In this document: one piece after another, positions 52,040 through 62,004 of the stretch | How the letters are laid out: every line of letters starts with the position of its first letter | Numbering within the stretch: position 1 is the stretch's first letter | The notes under the pieces: model-generated | Database searches by the model: none | Told to the model about the DNA's origin: nothing | What the model saw: the letters and a program-made list of their open reading frames with translations, nothing else | Origin: Curtobacterium sp. MCLR17_007 | Lineage (GTDB): Bacteria > Actinomycetota > Actinomycetes > Actinomycetales > Microbacteriaceae | Length of the DNA stretch: 64,000 nt | Assembly: GCF_003234655.2 (NCBI RefSeq) | Contig: NZ_CP126271.1 | Span: forward strand, 1,922,001 to 1,986,000 | Reading direction: 5' to 3' | Position numbers and translations under genes: made by a program

Positions 52040-52998
52040 GATCCCTCGCCCTGGGTCGGCTTCGTCCTGGAGGCCCGACCCGGCTTGGCAGGGCGCGGTG
52101 CCTTCCGGACGGGGTCGGCCATCCGGCGCAGGGTCGGCTGGGCAGCGGCGGCGGGCGTCTCGTAGTGCACCAGGTGCCCGACGTCCGGTACGACGACGAG
52201 CTCGGCGTCGTGCAGGCGGGCCGCCAGCGCCCGCTGTTCCGGCAGCGCGGTGATGTCGTCGCGCTCGGCCGCGATCAGCAGCACGGGCACGCGGATCCGG
52301 TCGGCGTACTCGGAGACGTCGTGGGTGACCGAGGTGCGGAACGCCTCGAGCACGCTCGTGCGGTTCGCGAACGCCGAGAAGTACCGGTCGTGCTGGTCGT
52401 GCACCCATCGGCGCATCGCCGGGTCGTGCGACTTCAGCATCGCGACGCTCATCGCCCGGACGATGCCGCGGTTCCGCAGGATCCCGAGACCGATCGGCCG
52501 CGGCAGGGCGGCCCCGGCGCGGTAGTAGGCGATCGCGATGCCGGTGCCGACGGCGCGGGGACCCTGCAGTGCGGGTGCGGCGATCGGGTTGACCAGGACG
52601 AGCAGCCGGGTGTCGAGCCCGGCGGCGACGGCGGCGGACACCACGATCGAGCCGAACGAGTGCCCGAGGACGACGGCCGTCCGGTCGAGACCGAGCGCCC
52701 CGTGGAACCCACGCAACCAACCGACGTACCCGTCGATGTCGGACGTCGGCAGCGGGTCGGACACGCCGAAGCCGGGCAGGTCCGGGACGATCACCCGCAC
52801 GCCGGTCAGGTGGGCCGCGATCGACTCGAGTCCGTGGTGGTCACCGCGGAAGCCGTGCACCGCCAGGACGGTCTGCGTGGCGTGTCGGGGGCCGTACTCC
52901 CAGAAGTGCGTGGTGCGGCCGTCGACCTCGACAGCGCGGTGCACGACGGGCGTCGCGGCCATCAGCGACGAGTACGGGGACAGGACCGGCGGTTGCAT
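52036..52998 (-). CDS. Alpha/beta-fold hydrolase
   Basis: The 320-aa hydrolase has an oxyanion HG in VLAVHGFRGDHHGL, the nucleophile elbow VLGHSFGSIVV (Ser), an Asp region in AAERDD and the catalytic His in DVGHLVHYE. The C-terminus is basic. Substrate is unknown. The ATG at 52998 is preferred to one 31 codons upstream, because TAGACT lies 7 nt before it. It is coupled to the downstream glycosyltransferase and diverges from treS. Confidence 0.9.
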   Translation of the reverse strand: MQPPVLSPYSSLMAATPVVHRAVEVDGRTTHFWEYGPRHATQTVLAVHGFRGDHHGLESIAAHLTGVRVIVPDLPGFGVSDPLPTSDIDGYVGWLRGFHGALGLDRTAVVLGHSFGSIVVSAAVAAGLDTRLLVLVNPIAAPALQGPRAVGTGIAIAYYRAGAALPRPIGLGILRNRGIVRAMSVAMLKSHDPAMRRWVHDQHDRYFSAFANRTSVLEAFRTSVTHDVSEYADRIRVPVLLIAAERDDITALPEQRALAARLHDAELVVVPDVGHLVHYETPAAAAQPTLRRMADPVRKAPRPAKPGRASRTKPTQGEGS

Positions 52999-53005
52999 CC
53001 GCGCC

Positions 53006-53011
53006 AGTCTA
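53006..53011 (-). promoter_or_regulatory. Candidate -10 box for the hydrolase/glycosyltransferase genes
   Basis: It reads TAGACT on the minus strand, 7 nt before the ATG. Confidence 0.5.
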
Positions 53012-53093
53012 TGGAACGCACTCGGCAGCAGCCGCCTATCGTGTCCGGAGCGGGTCGTTTCACGGGTCCGCCGACTTTCGACGAGGAGCACGG

Positions 53094-54806
<1,713 letters not shown>

Positions 54807-54842
54807 CAGGCGGGTCGCGCGGGGCGTGTCGGTGTGTCGCGT

Positions 54843-54848
54843 TAGCCT
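54843..54848 (+). promoter_or_regulatory. Candidate -10 box for the exonuclease gene
   Basis: TAGCCT lies 7 nt before the GTG start. Confidence 0.5.
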
Positions 54849-54855
54849 GACGAGC

Positions 54856-55602
54856 GTGACGTTCCCCACCGCACAGCTCGACTCGCCCGCACCGGCGCAG
54901 GACCTCTCGACCCGGCCCTGGTGGCACGCGCTCGGGGTGTTCGACCTCGAGACCACCGGCATCGACGTCGAGACCGCCCGGATCGTCACCGCGCACGTCG
55001 GCCTGATCGACATGACCGGTCGCAGCATCGTCGAGGGCTCGTGGCTCGCCGACCCCGGGGTGCCCATCCCCGAGCAGGCCTCGGCGGTGCACGGCATCAG
55101 CACGGAGCGCGCCCAGGCCGACGGCCGACCGGCCGGCGAGGTCGTGGCCGAGATCGTCGCGGCAGTCGAGGCCGTGTTCGCCCGGGGCATCCCGCTCGTG
55201 ATCTACAACGCGCCGTACGACCTGACGCTGCTCGACCGTGAGGCCAAGCGTCACGGCATCGCCTCCCCCGTGATCGGCAACGTCGTCGACCCGCTCGTCA
55301 TGGACAAGGCGCTCGACACCTACCGCAAGGGCAAGCGCACGCTCGAAGCGGCCGCCGAGCTGTACGGCGTGACGCTGTCCGACGCGCACGACGCCGGGGC
55401 CGACGCGATCGCCGCCGGACGCGTGGCGCAGGCCATCGCGGCGAAGTACCCCGACGACCTCACCGTCTCCGCCGAGGAACTGCACCGCAAGCAGGTGGCG
55501 TGGTGCGCCGACCAGGCGGTCTCGTTCCAGGAGTACATGCGCAAGAAGCGCGACCCGTCCTTCGTCGCCGACGGCCGCTGGCCCCACCGCACCGCCGACT
55601 GA
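54856..55602 (+). CDS. DnaQ-like (DEDDh) 3'-5' exonuclease
   Basis: This 248-aa exonuclease is of the DNA polymerase III epsilon type. Exo I is FDLETTGIDVETA, Exo II YNAPYDLTLLD and Exo III HDAGADAIAAGRV, with the DEDDh His in HDAG. It may proofread or act in repair. The GTG at 54856 has TAGCCT 7 nt upstream. It ends at a long hairpin that also faces rpmE2. Confidence 0.92.
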   Translation: MTFPTAQLDSPAPAQDLSTRPWWHALGVFDLETTGIDVETARIVTAHVGLIDMTGRSIVEGSWLADPGVPIPEQASAVHGISTERAQADGRPAGEVVAEIVAAVEAVFARGIPLVIYNAPYDLTLLDREAKRHGIASPVIGNVVDPLVMDKALDTYRKGKRTLEAAAELYGVTLSDAHDAGADAIAAGRVAQAIAAKYPDDLTVSAEELHRKQVAWCADQAVSFQEYMRKKRDPSFVADGRWPHRTAD

Positions 55603-55635
55603 CCGGCCCGCGTTCCCGCGGTGTCGAACGGCTCG

Positions 55636-55695
55636 GCACAACGAAAACCGGCTCGAACCAGGCGCGTCCCTGGTTCGAGCCGGTTTCCGTTGTGC
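55636..55695. terminator. Long hairpin terminator after the exonuclease gene
   Basis: Arms starting GCACAACG and AACCGGCTCGAACCAGG pair across a 5-6 nt loop with one mismatch. It has short A and T runs near the ends and lies 33 bp after the stop. Confidence 0.85.
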
Positions 55696-55742
55696 GACGC
55701 CGATCCGCGCCGCCGCACACGCACGCGACGACTGCGAATGCA

Positions 55743-55778
55743 GAACGGGCGGCCCTCCCGGAGGAGGACCGCCCGTTC
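55743..55778. terminator. Hairpin terminator after rpmE2
   Basis: GAACGGGCGG and CCGCCCGTTC enclose an inner CTCC/GGAG pairing. It lies 15 bp after the rpmE2 stop on the minus strand. Confidence 0.8.
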
Positions 55779-55793
55779 ACCGCGCGAGGCTGC

Positions 55794-56042
55794 TTACTTG
55801 GAGAAGCCCTTGAAGCGCTGGTTGAACTTCTCGACGCGGCCGGCCGAGTCGAGGATGCGCTGCTTGCCCGTGTAGAACGGGTGCGAGGCGGACGAGATCT
55901 CGACGTCGATGACCGGGTAGGTCGCACCGTCGAGCTCGATGGTCTTGTCGCTGTTCGCGGTCGAACGCGTCAGGAACGTCTCACCGGAAGCCAGGTCGCG
56001 GAAGACGATGGCGCGGTACTCGGGGTGGGTGTCGGTCTTCAT
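55794..56042 (-). CDS. rpmE2: 50S ribosomal protein L31 type B
   Basis: The 82-aa ribosomal protein starts [20 protein letters not shown] and has [24 protein letters not shown]. It lacks the CxxC zinc pair, so it is the zinc-independent L31 form, which in other bacteria replaces the zinc form when zinc is scarce. GAGGAAT precedes the ATG. A -10-like TAACGT (minus strand, near 56125-56130) would give a leader of about 80 nt. No clear Zur box was recognised. Confidence 0.95.
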   Translation of the reverse strand: MKTDTHPEYRAIVFRDLASGETFLTRSTANSDKTIELDGATYPVIDVEISSASHPFYTGKQRILDSAGRVEKFNQRFKGFSK

Positions 56043-56150
56043 GAGATTCCTCGGTGTGGATTGCGTGTTGAGAGAGGCGGATGCCCCGGAAGTCAGTGGC
56101 TCACGCCAGCCGTCCACGTTACCAGACGGAGAGCGCGATGTGGAGCAGGC

Positions 56151-56933
56151 TCAGGCGGCGCGCGCCGTGAACCGGCCGGCGTCCTTCGTGACCGTGAGGT
56201 CGATCCCGAACGCCGTCGTCAGGGTGTCGGCGGTCAGGACCTCGTCGATCGGCCCGGCGGCCTGGACGTGCCCGTCGGCCAGGACCAGCGCGTGCGTGAA
56301 GCCCTCGGGGATCTCCTCGACGTGGTGCGTCACGATGACGATCGCGGGTGAGTCGGAGCTCTGCGCGTAGCCCCCGAGGGTCCGGACGAGGCTCTCGCGG
56401 GCGCCGAGGTCGAGCGAGGCGGCCGGTTCGTCGAGGAACAGGATCTCGGGGTCGGTCATCACGGCCCGGGCGATCTGCACCCGCTTCTGCTCGCCGTCGC
56501 TGAGCTCGCCGAAGGTCCGGTCGGTGAAGGCTCCGAGGCCCCACTCGTCGAGCACCCGCTGCGCGCGACGCACGTCGAGCTCTTCGTACTCCTCGTTCCA
56601 GCGACCCGTGACCGAGTACGCCGCCGTGAGGACCACGTCGATGACCTTCTCGGTCACCGGGATGCGACGCGCGAGGGCGGTCGAGGCGAACCCGATCCGG
56701 GGCCGCAGCTCGAACAGGTCGGCGCCGCCGAGTTCGGTCCCCAGGACCTCGACCTCGCCCGACGTCGGGAAGCTCTGCGCCCCCGCGACCTGCAGCAGCG
56801 TGGTCTTGCCGGCGCCGTTCGCGCCGAGCACGACCCAGCGCTCGTCGTCCTGCACCTCCCACGAGATGCCGTCGAGGATGGTGGCCCCGTTCCGGACCAC
56901 GGACACGTCTGACAAGCGCACAACCGAGGGCAT
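56151..56933 (-). CDS. ABC transporter ATP-binding protein
   Basis: This 260-aa soluble ATPase has Walker A LGANGAGKTTLLQVAG, signature LSDGEQKRVQIARAV, Walker B EILFLDEPAASLDLG and H-loop VTHHVEEIPEGF. It is of the YlmA/molybdate-ATPase-like subgroup, and no permease gene is next to it. TAGGGT lies 6 nt before the ATG (leaderless). Confidence 0.9.
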   Translation of the reverse strand: MPSVVRLSDVSVVRNGATILDGISWEVQDDERWVVLGANGAGKTTLLQVAGAQSFPTSGEVEVLGTELGGADLFELRPRIGFASTALARRIPVTEKVIDVVLTAAYSVTGRWNEEYEELDVRRAQRVLDEWGLGAFTDRTFGELSDGEQKRVQIARAVMTDPEILFLDEPAASLDLGARESLVRTLGGYAQSSDSPAIVIVTHHVEEIPEGFTHALVLADGHVQAAGPIDEVLTADTLTTAFGIDLTVTKDAGRFTARAA

Positions 56934-56939
56934 GCCCCA

Positions 56940-56945
56940 ACCCTA
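56940..56945 (-). promoter_or_regulatory. Candidate -10 box for the ABC ATPase gene
   Basis: It reads TAGGGT on the minus strand, 6 nt before the ATG. Confidence 0.55.
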
Positions 56946-56984
56946 CGCGAGCGCGGCTGCCCGCAACGCCCACACGCCGGGACG

Positions 56985-57037
56985 TGACGGGAGGCCCGGG
57001 TGACGTCCGTCACGGACGTCACCCGGGCCTCCTGTCA
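56985..57037. repeat. Dispersed palindromic element, 53-bp copy with extended centre
   Basis: Arms of 26 bp begin TGACGGGAGGCCCGGGTG and pair with one mismatch around a single base. The centre is GACGTCCGT-C-ACGGACGTC. It lies 20 bp after the glgA stop, in a tandem (not convergent) gap. Confidence 0.92.
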
Positions 57038-57057
57038 GAGCCGGGACGGTGGTCGGC

Positions 57058-58254
57058 TCAACGAGCCGCCAGGACCTGGTCGTAGACCGCGCGCGTCCGC
57101 TTCGCGATCGCGGCCCAGGTGAACTCGGTCTCGACGCGCAGGCGGCCGGCGCGGCCCATCAGTTTGGCCAGCCCCAGGTCCGACAGGACCTCGTTGAGGG
57201 TGGCCGCCAGGTCGGCGACGTACTTGTCGGGGTCCGTCGGGGTGCCGGTGCCGTCGGTGGCCTGGTCGATCGGGACAATCCGCCCGGTCAGGCCGTCGGC
57301 GACGACCTCGGGGATGCCGCCGGTGCCGGTGCCGACGACCGGGATGCCGCAGGCCATGGCCTCGAGGTTCACGATGCCGAGGGGCTCGTAGATCGACGGG
57401 CAGACGAAGACCGTGCCGGCCGTCAGGACCTTCACGATCTCGTCGTGGGCGAGCATCCGGTCGATCCAGACGACGCCGTCACGCTGCTGGCGGAGGTCCT
57501 CGACGAGGCCGGTCACCTCGGCCAGGATCTCCGGGGTGTCCGGCGCGCCGGCGCACAGCACGACCTGGACCTCGGGCGGCAGGGACGCCACCGCGCGGAG
57601 CAGGTACGGCAGGCCCTTCTGTCGGGTGATCCGTCCGACGAACACGACGCTCGGGCGGTCGGGGTCGATGCCGAGCGCACGGACGGCGTCGTGGTCGACC
57701 TGCGGCTGCCAGGCCTCGACGTCGATCCCGTTGTAGACGACGCGCACCTTGGCCGGGTCGATCGACGGGTACGACCGCAGGATGTCGGCACGCATCGCCT
57801 TGGACACCGCGACCACCGCGTCGGCCTGCTCGAAGGACTCGCGCTCCATCCAGCTGGACAGACGGTAGCCGCCGCCGAGCTGCTCGGCCTTCCACGGACG
57901 GAGGGGCTCGAGCGAGTGCGCGGTGACGACGTGTGGGATGCCGTGCGTCAGCTGGGCGAGACGGCCAGCGGCGTTGGCGTACCAGGTGTGCGAGTGCACG
58001 ATGTCGGCGCCCTGGACGTCGGCGGCCATCTGGACGTCGGTCCCGAGTGCCTGCAGCGCGCCGTTCGCGTCAGCGAGACCCTCGGGGGTGCGGTAGGCCC
58101 ACACACCTTCTTCGTCGCGGAACGCGCCGAAGGCACGGACCCGCACCTCGGTGTCGGTCCCGGACCGCAGGGCCGCGGTCAGTTCGGCCACGTGGACACC
58201 CGCTCCGCCGTAGACCTCCGGCGGATACTCCCTGGTCAGTAGATCGACTCGCAC
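57058..58254 (-). CDS. glgA: GT4 glycogen synthase GlgA / maltose-1-phosphate synthase GlgM type
   Basis: This 398-aa GT4 enzyme uses ADP-glucose to build alpha-glucan or to make maltose 1-phosphate. It begins [24 protein letters not shown] and carries [39 protein letters not shown] and the donor-site Glu region [22 protein letters not shown]. The size, and the divergent glgC, match mycobacterial Rv1212c, which is now assigned as GlgM rather than glycogen synthase. The GTG at 58254 has TACGTT 6 nt upstream (leaderless). Confidence 0.93.
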   Translation of the reverse strand: MRVDLLTREYPPEVYGGAGVHVAELTAALRSGTDTEVRVRAFGAFRDEEGVWAYRTPEGLADANGALQALGTDVQMAADVQGADIVHSHTWYANAAGRLAQLTHGIPHVVTAHSLEPLRPWKAEQLGGGYRLSSWMERESFEQADAVVAVSKAMRADILRSYPSIDPAKVRVVYNGIDVEAWQPQVDHDAVRALGIDPDRPSVVFVGRITRQKGLPYLLRAVASLPPEVQVVLCAGAPDTPEILAEVTGLVEDLRQQRDGVVWIDRMLAHDEIVKVLTAGTVFVCPSIYEPLGIVNLEAMACGIPVVGTGTGGIPEVVADGLTGRIVPIDQATDGTGTPTDPDKYVADLAATLNEVLSDLGLAKLMGRAGRLRVETEFTWAAIAKRTRAVYDQVLAAR

Positions 58255-58260
58255 GGACTC

Positions 58261-58266
58261 AACGTA
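58261..58266 (-). promoter_or_regulatory. Candidate -10 box for glgA
   Basis: It reads TACGTT on the minus strand, 6 nt before the GTG. Confidence 0.55.
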
Positions 58267-58288
58267 ACGGGTTCACACTCCGGACGCC

Positions 58289-58294
58289 TACTGT
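58289..58294 (+). promoter_or_regulatory. Candidate -10 box for glgC
   Basis: TACTGT lies 7 nt before the ATG. The two divergent boxes are about 22 bp apart. Confidence 0.55.
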
Positions 58295-58301
58295 GAACCC
58301 C

Positions 58302-59543
58302 ATGGCACCAAAGAAGGTCTTCGGCATCGTCCTCGCCGGAGGCGAGGGCAAGCGGCTCATGCCGCTCACTGCCGACCGCGCGAAGCCCGCTGTCCCGTTC
58401 GGCGGGAACTTCCGCCTCGTCGACTTCGCCCTCTCCAACCTGGTCAACTCCGGGTTGCAGAAGATCGTCGTCCTGACGCAGTACAAGTCGCACAGCCTCG
58501 ACCGGCACGTCGCCGAGACGTGGCGCATGGAGGGCCTGCTCGGGTCGTACGTCGCGTCCGTGCCCGCGCAGCAGCGCCTGGGCAAGCGGTGGTTCGCCGG
58601 GTCGGCCGACGCGATCCTGCAGTCGCTCAACCTGCTCCGTGACGAGCGGCCCGACATCGTCGTCGTGGTCGGCGCGGACCACGTCTACCGCATGGACTTC
58701 TCGCAGATGGTCGAGGCACACATCGCGTCGGGCCGGAACGCGACCGTGGCGGCCATCCGCCAGCCGATCGGCCTCGCCGACCAGTTCGGCGTGATCCAGG
58801 TCGCCGACGACGACCCGACGAAGATCGAGGCGTTCCTCGAGAAGCCGAAGGACGCCGTCGGGCTCGCCGACTCCCCCGGCGAGATCCTGGCGTCGATGGG
58901 CAACTACGTCTTCAACGCCGACGCACTGGTCGACGCCGTCCTGCGCGACGGACAGATCGAGACGAGCGACCACGACATGGGTGGCGACATCGTGCCGGAC
59001 TTCGTGTCCCGCGGCGACGCCGGCGTGTACGACCTGCAGCGCAACGAGGTCCCCGGCTCGAACGACCGCGACAAGTACTACTGGCGCGACGTGGGCACGA
59101 TCGACTCGTTCTACGACGCGCACATGGACCTCATCGCGCCCGTGCCGGTCTTCAACCTGTACAACACCGACTGGCCGATCTTCAACCAGCAGACCAACCT
59201 GCCGCCGGCCAAGTTCGTGCGCGACGGCAACGGCAACACGGGGTCGACCGTCGACTCCATCGTGTCGCTCGGCTGCCTGATGTCCGGTGCGCAGCTCGAA
59301 CGCAGCGTCATCGGGCCGTGGTGCACCGCCGACTCCGGCTCGAAGGTCCTCGACTCGATCGTGTTCGAGCGCGCGACCATCGGTGCCGGGGCCGTCGTGA
59401 ACCGGGCGATCCTCGACAAGGACGTGGTGCTCGCACCGGGCGCCCGCGTCGGCGTCGATCGCGCGGCGGACGAGGCGCGGGGCTTCACCGTGACCGAGTC
59501 GGGCATCACCGTCGTGGGCAAGGGCGTCCGGGTCGAGGCGTAG
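58302..59543 (+). CDS. glgC: Glucose-1-phosphate adenylyltransferase GlgC
   Basis: GlgC makes ADP-glucose from ATP and glucose 1-phosphate, the donor used by GlgA/GlgM. It has 413 aa, the usual length. The nucleotidyl loop is [31 protein letters not shown]-like [26 protein letters not shown] and a C-terminal left-handed helix ([20 protein letters not shown]) are clear. It diverges from glgA with 47 bp between start codons. TACTGT lies 7 nt before the ATG. Confidence 0.97.
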   Translation: MAPKKVFGIVLAGGEGKRLMPLTADRAKPAVPFGGNFRLVDFALSNLVNSGLQKIVVLTQYKSHSLDRHVAETWRMEGLLGSYVASVPAQQRLGKRWFAGSADAILQSLNLLRDERPDIVVVVGADHVYRMDFSQMVEAHIASGRNATVAAIRQPIGLADQFGVIQVADDDPTKIEAFLEKPKDAVGLADSPGEILASMGNYVFNADALVDAVLRDGQIETSDHDMGGDIVPDFVSRGDAGVYDLQRNEVPGSNDRDKYYWRDVGTIDSFYDAHMDLIAPVPVFNLYNTDWPIFNQQTNLPPAKFVRDGNGNTGSTVDSIVSLGCLMSGAQLERSVIGPWCTADSGSKVLDSIVFERATIGAGAVVNRAILDKDVVLAPGARVGVDRAADEARGFTVTESGITVVGKGVRVEA

Positions 59544-59603
59544 CCCCGGCGCGCGGTCGGGCGCATGCCCGGACGCGCGACGTCACAGGGTGCGCGGCAC
59601 CGC

Positions 59604-59609
59604 TACCGT
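59604..59609 (+). promoter_or_regulatory. Candidate -10 box for serB
   Basis: TACCGT lies 6 nt before the GTG. Confidence 0.45.
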
Positions 59610-59615
59610 GGTGGC

Positions 59616-60254
59616 GTGCCGCGCTTCCTCGTCGTCCTCGATGCCGACTCCACCCTGCTCGAGGACGAGGTCATCGAACTGCTCGCCGAGCACGCCGGGA
59701 CCCGACCACAGGTCCAGGCGGTCACGGAGCGCGCCATGCGCGGGGAACTCGACTTCGCCGAGAGCCTGCGGGAGCGGGTCGCGACCCTGGCGGGCCTCCA
59801 GGCCGACGTCGTGGAGCGCGCGCAGCGGGCGGTCCGTGTCACGGTCGGCGCTGACGAGCTCGTGCGCGGCGTGCACGCCGCAGGTGGCACGGTCGGCGTG
59901 GTGTCCGGGGGGTTCCACGAGGTGCTCGACCCCTTCGCTGCCCGGCTCGGGCTCGACCACTGCCGGGCGAACCGGCTCGAGGTGGTGGACGGCGTGCTGA
60001 CCGGGCGGGTCCTCGGCGACGTCGTCGACGCTGCGGCGAAGGCCGCGACCCTGCGAGCGTGGGCTGCCGAGGACCGCGTGCCGATGACCAGGACCGTCGC
60101 GGTCGGGGACGGCGCGAACGACCTCGCGATGATGGCGGCGGCCGCACTGGCGGTGGCGTTCGACGCGAAGCCGCGCGTGCGCGACCAGGCTGACGTCGTG
60201 GTCGTGGACCGCGACCTGTCCCCGGTGCTCGCGGCGCTCGGGCTGCGCGGGTAG
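59616..60254 (+). CDS. serB: Phosphoserine phosphatase SerB
   Basis: The 212-aa HAD phosphatase releases serine from phosphoserine. Motif I is LDADSTLLEDEVIELLAEHAG (Asp9, Asp11). VVSGGFHEVLDPFAARLGLD and the motif IV VGDGANDLAMMAAA are diagnostic of SerB. It has no N-terminal ACT domain, so it is the short form. The GTG at 59616 has TACCGT 6 nt upstream. It converges with fabG across a simple-sequence repeat. Confidence 0.93.
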   Translation: MPRFLVVLDADSTLLEDEVIELLAEHAGTRPQVQAVTERAMRGELDFAESLRERVATLAGLQADVVERAQRAVRVTVGADELVRGVHAAGGTVGVVSGGFHEVLDPFAARLGLDHCRANRLEVVDGVLTGRVLGDVVDAAAKAATLRAWAAEDRVPMTRTVAVGDGANDLAMMAAAALAVAFDAKPRVRDQADVVVVDRDLSPVLAALGLRG

Positions 60255-60261
60255 CGCCAAG

Positions 60262-60323
60262 CGCCGAGCCGGGCCGAGCCGAGCCGGGCCTGGCCGGGCC
60301 GGGCCGGGCCGGGCCGGGCCGGG
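60262..60323. repeat. Pentanucleotide simple repeat (GGGCC)n
   Basis: Variants GCCGA/GCCGG lead into a run of GGGCC units, about twelve in all. It fills the gap between the convergent serB and fabG stops. Confidence 0.9.
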
Positions 60324-60324
60324 A

Positions 60325-61038
60325 CTAGTGGCCCATGCCGAGGCCGCCGTCGACCGGGACGACCGCGCCGGAGATGTACCCGGCGCCGTCGCCGGCCAGG
60401 AACAGCGTGGCGTCGGCGACGTCGTCCACGGTCCCGTACCGCGCGGCCGGGATCTGCTTCTTGAACTCGGCCTGCAGCTCGTCGGGCAGCGCAGCCGTCA
60501 TGTCGGTCTGGATGAAGCCGGGCGCCACCACGTTCGCAGTGATGCCGCGGGAACCGAGTTCGCGGGTGATCGACCGCGCCATGCCGACCAGCGCGGCCTT
60601 CGAGGACGCGTAGTTGACCTGCCCGACCTGGCCGTACGCGCCGACGACGCTCGACATCAGCACGATCCGACCGAACTTCGCCTTCATCATGCCCTTGGTC
60701 GCACGCTTGACCACCCGGAACGTCCCGGTGAGGTTCGTGTCGATCACGCTGGTGAAGTCCTCTTCCGACATGCGGAGCAGGAGCCCGTCGTTCGTGATGC
60801 CGGCGTTCGCGACCAGGACCTCGACCGGGCCGAGCTCCTGTTCCACCCGGGTGAACGCCGCGTCGACCGACGCCGAGTCGGTGATGTCGGCCTGCACGGT
60901 GAGGGCGCCCTCGGGCCCGCCGTCGCCGCTGCGCGAGGTGACCGCGACCCGGTGCCCGGCGGCGACGAACCGTGCGGCGAGGGCGTGGCCGATGCCGCGG
61001 TTGCCGCCGGTGACGAGGACGGTACGGGGGGTGGTCAT
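60325..61038 (-). CDS. fabG: 3-oxoacyl-[acyl-carrier-protein] reductase FabG
   Basis: This 237-aa NADPH-dependent SDR of fatty-acid synthesis has Rossmann TVLVTGGNRGIGHALAARF, NAGIT, catalytic Ser in VLMSSVVG, YASSKAALVG and the FabG-type end GDGAGYISGAVVPVDGGLGMGH. In overall form it is like the mycobacterial FabG1/MabA. The ATG at 61038 was chosen because upstream in-frame sequence is not conserved. A -10-like TAGGCT (minus strand, near 61137-61142) would give a leader of about 95 nt with a direct repeat. No inhA is adjacent. Confidence 0.93.
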   Translation of the reverse strand: MTTPRTVLVTGGNRGIGHALAARFVAAGHRVAVTSRSGDGGPEGALTVQADITDSASVDAAFTRVEQELGPVEVLVANAGITNDGLLLRMSEEDFTSVIDTNLTGTFRVVKRATKGMMKAKFGRIVLMSSVVGAYGQVGQVNYASSKAALVGMARSITRELGSRGITANVVAPGFIQTDMTAALPDELQAEFKKQIPAARYGTVDDVADATLFLAGDGAGYISGAVVPVDGGLGMGH

Positions 61039-61055
61039 GGGCGCTCCGTTCGCTG

Positions 61056-61087
61056 GGTGCACGGGGTTGCTGCCCGGTGCACGGGGT
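61056..61087. repeat. Direct repeat in the fabG leader
   Basis: GGTGCACGGGGT occurs twice, starting at 61056 and 61076 (20-bp spacing). Each copy has a GTGCAC palindrome. It may be a regulator site for fabG. Confidence 0.5.
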
Positions 61088-61225
61088 CTTCCGCTCGGGC
61101 GTTCCGGGGGCTCCAGCGCCCGACACGCCCGCACGAGCCTACCGGGGCGGACGCGGACCGGACGATGCGGGCAAGTGTCGGTGGACGGGCTTAGGGTTGA
61201 TCCTGGGCAGACGGAGATCGAACGC

Positions 61226-61696
61226 ATGAAGACGACGCAACGCATGAAGTCAGCGCGAGGCATCAAGTCGACGCGCCACACGACGCAGAGCATCACGGCG
61301 CTGCCGGACACGCCGCAGCGCGACCGGAAGCACCGTCTCTCGCGCTACGTCTGGCAGATGGCCGTCCGCGTGATCCTGTTCGTCGGGGCCGTCCTGATCT
61401 ACACCGTCTGGCACAGCCCGCTGCTCGCGCTCATCCCGATCGTCCTGGCCGGGGTCATCCCCTGGATCGCCGTCGTCGTGGCGAACGCCGGCAGCCACAC
61501 CGAGTCCGACTACGTCGCCCCAGCCGGTGCGCTCGTCCGTGCGGCGGACTACGACCCGCGTCTGCGCGAAGCGCAAGAGGACGCACGGGCCCAGGCGTAC
61601 CGCGACGAGCAGGAGCGCCTGCGGCAGAACGCGCAGCACGCACAAGAAGAGTGGCAGCGCAGCGGCGACCGCTCCCGTGTCTGGGGCCACCGCTGA
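61226..61696 (+). CDS. DUF3099-family membrane protein
   Basis: The 156-aa protein has a Lys/Arg/Thr-rich start, then SITALPDTPQRDRKHRLSRY, the core of the DUF3099 family. Two membrane helices follow (AVRVILFVGAVLIYTVWH and LLALIPIVLAGVIPWIAVVVA), and the C-terminal tail is charged and helical. Function is unknown. The ATG at 61226 has GGAG upstream. A second ATG at 61244 is possible. Its stop overlaps the next ATG (TGATG). It belongs to an operon with a Cys-rich protein and SURF1. Confidence 0.88.
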   Translation: MKTTQRMKSARGIKSTRHTTQSITALPDTPQRDRKHRLSRYVWQMAVRVILFVGAVLIYTVWHSPLLALIPIVLAGVIPWIAVVVANAGSHTESDYVAPAGALVRAADYDPRLREAQEDARAQAYRDEQERLRQNAQHAQEEWQRSGDRSRVWGHR

Positions 61697-62004
61697 TGGG
61701 TGCGACCTTCGACCTGTTCACCGAACCGGGGTCGACCCCGGTCTGCTCGCGCGCCGGGTGTTCGACGCCCGCGGCGTGGCGCATCAACTGGCGCAACCCC
61801 CGGATCCACGCGACCGACCGCGTGAAGATCTGGGCGGCATGCGACGAGCACCGCGACTTCCTGGCCGGGTACCTGCGCTCTCGCACGTTCCCGGTGCGCG
61901 TGACCGGCCTCGACGAGGACGTCGAGCGCCTCGACGACACCAAGCAGCACGACGCGCCCAAGAACGACGTCGGCGAACGGGCGCGCGCGGCCAACGAGCG
62001 ATGA
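61696..62004 (+). CDS. Conserved Cys-containing small protein
   Basis: The 102-aa protein has CSRAGCSTPAAWRINWRNPRIH near the start and IWAACDEHRDFLAGYLRSR in the middle. The spacing C-x4-C and C-x2-H looks like a zinc site. The C-terminus is polar. Function is unknown. It overlaps DUF3099 by one base and surf1 by four bases, so it is strictly coupled to both. Confidence 0.85.
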   Translation: MGATFDLFTEPGSTPVCSRAGCSTPAAWRINWRNPRIHATDRVKIWAACDEHRDFLAGYLRSRTFPVRVTGLDEDVERLDDTKQHDAPKNDVGERARAANER

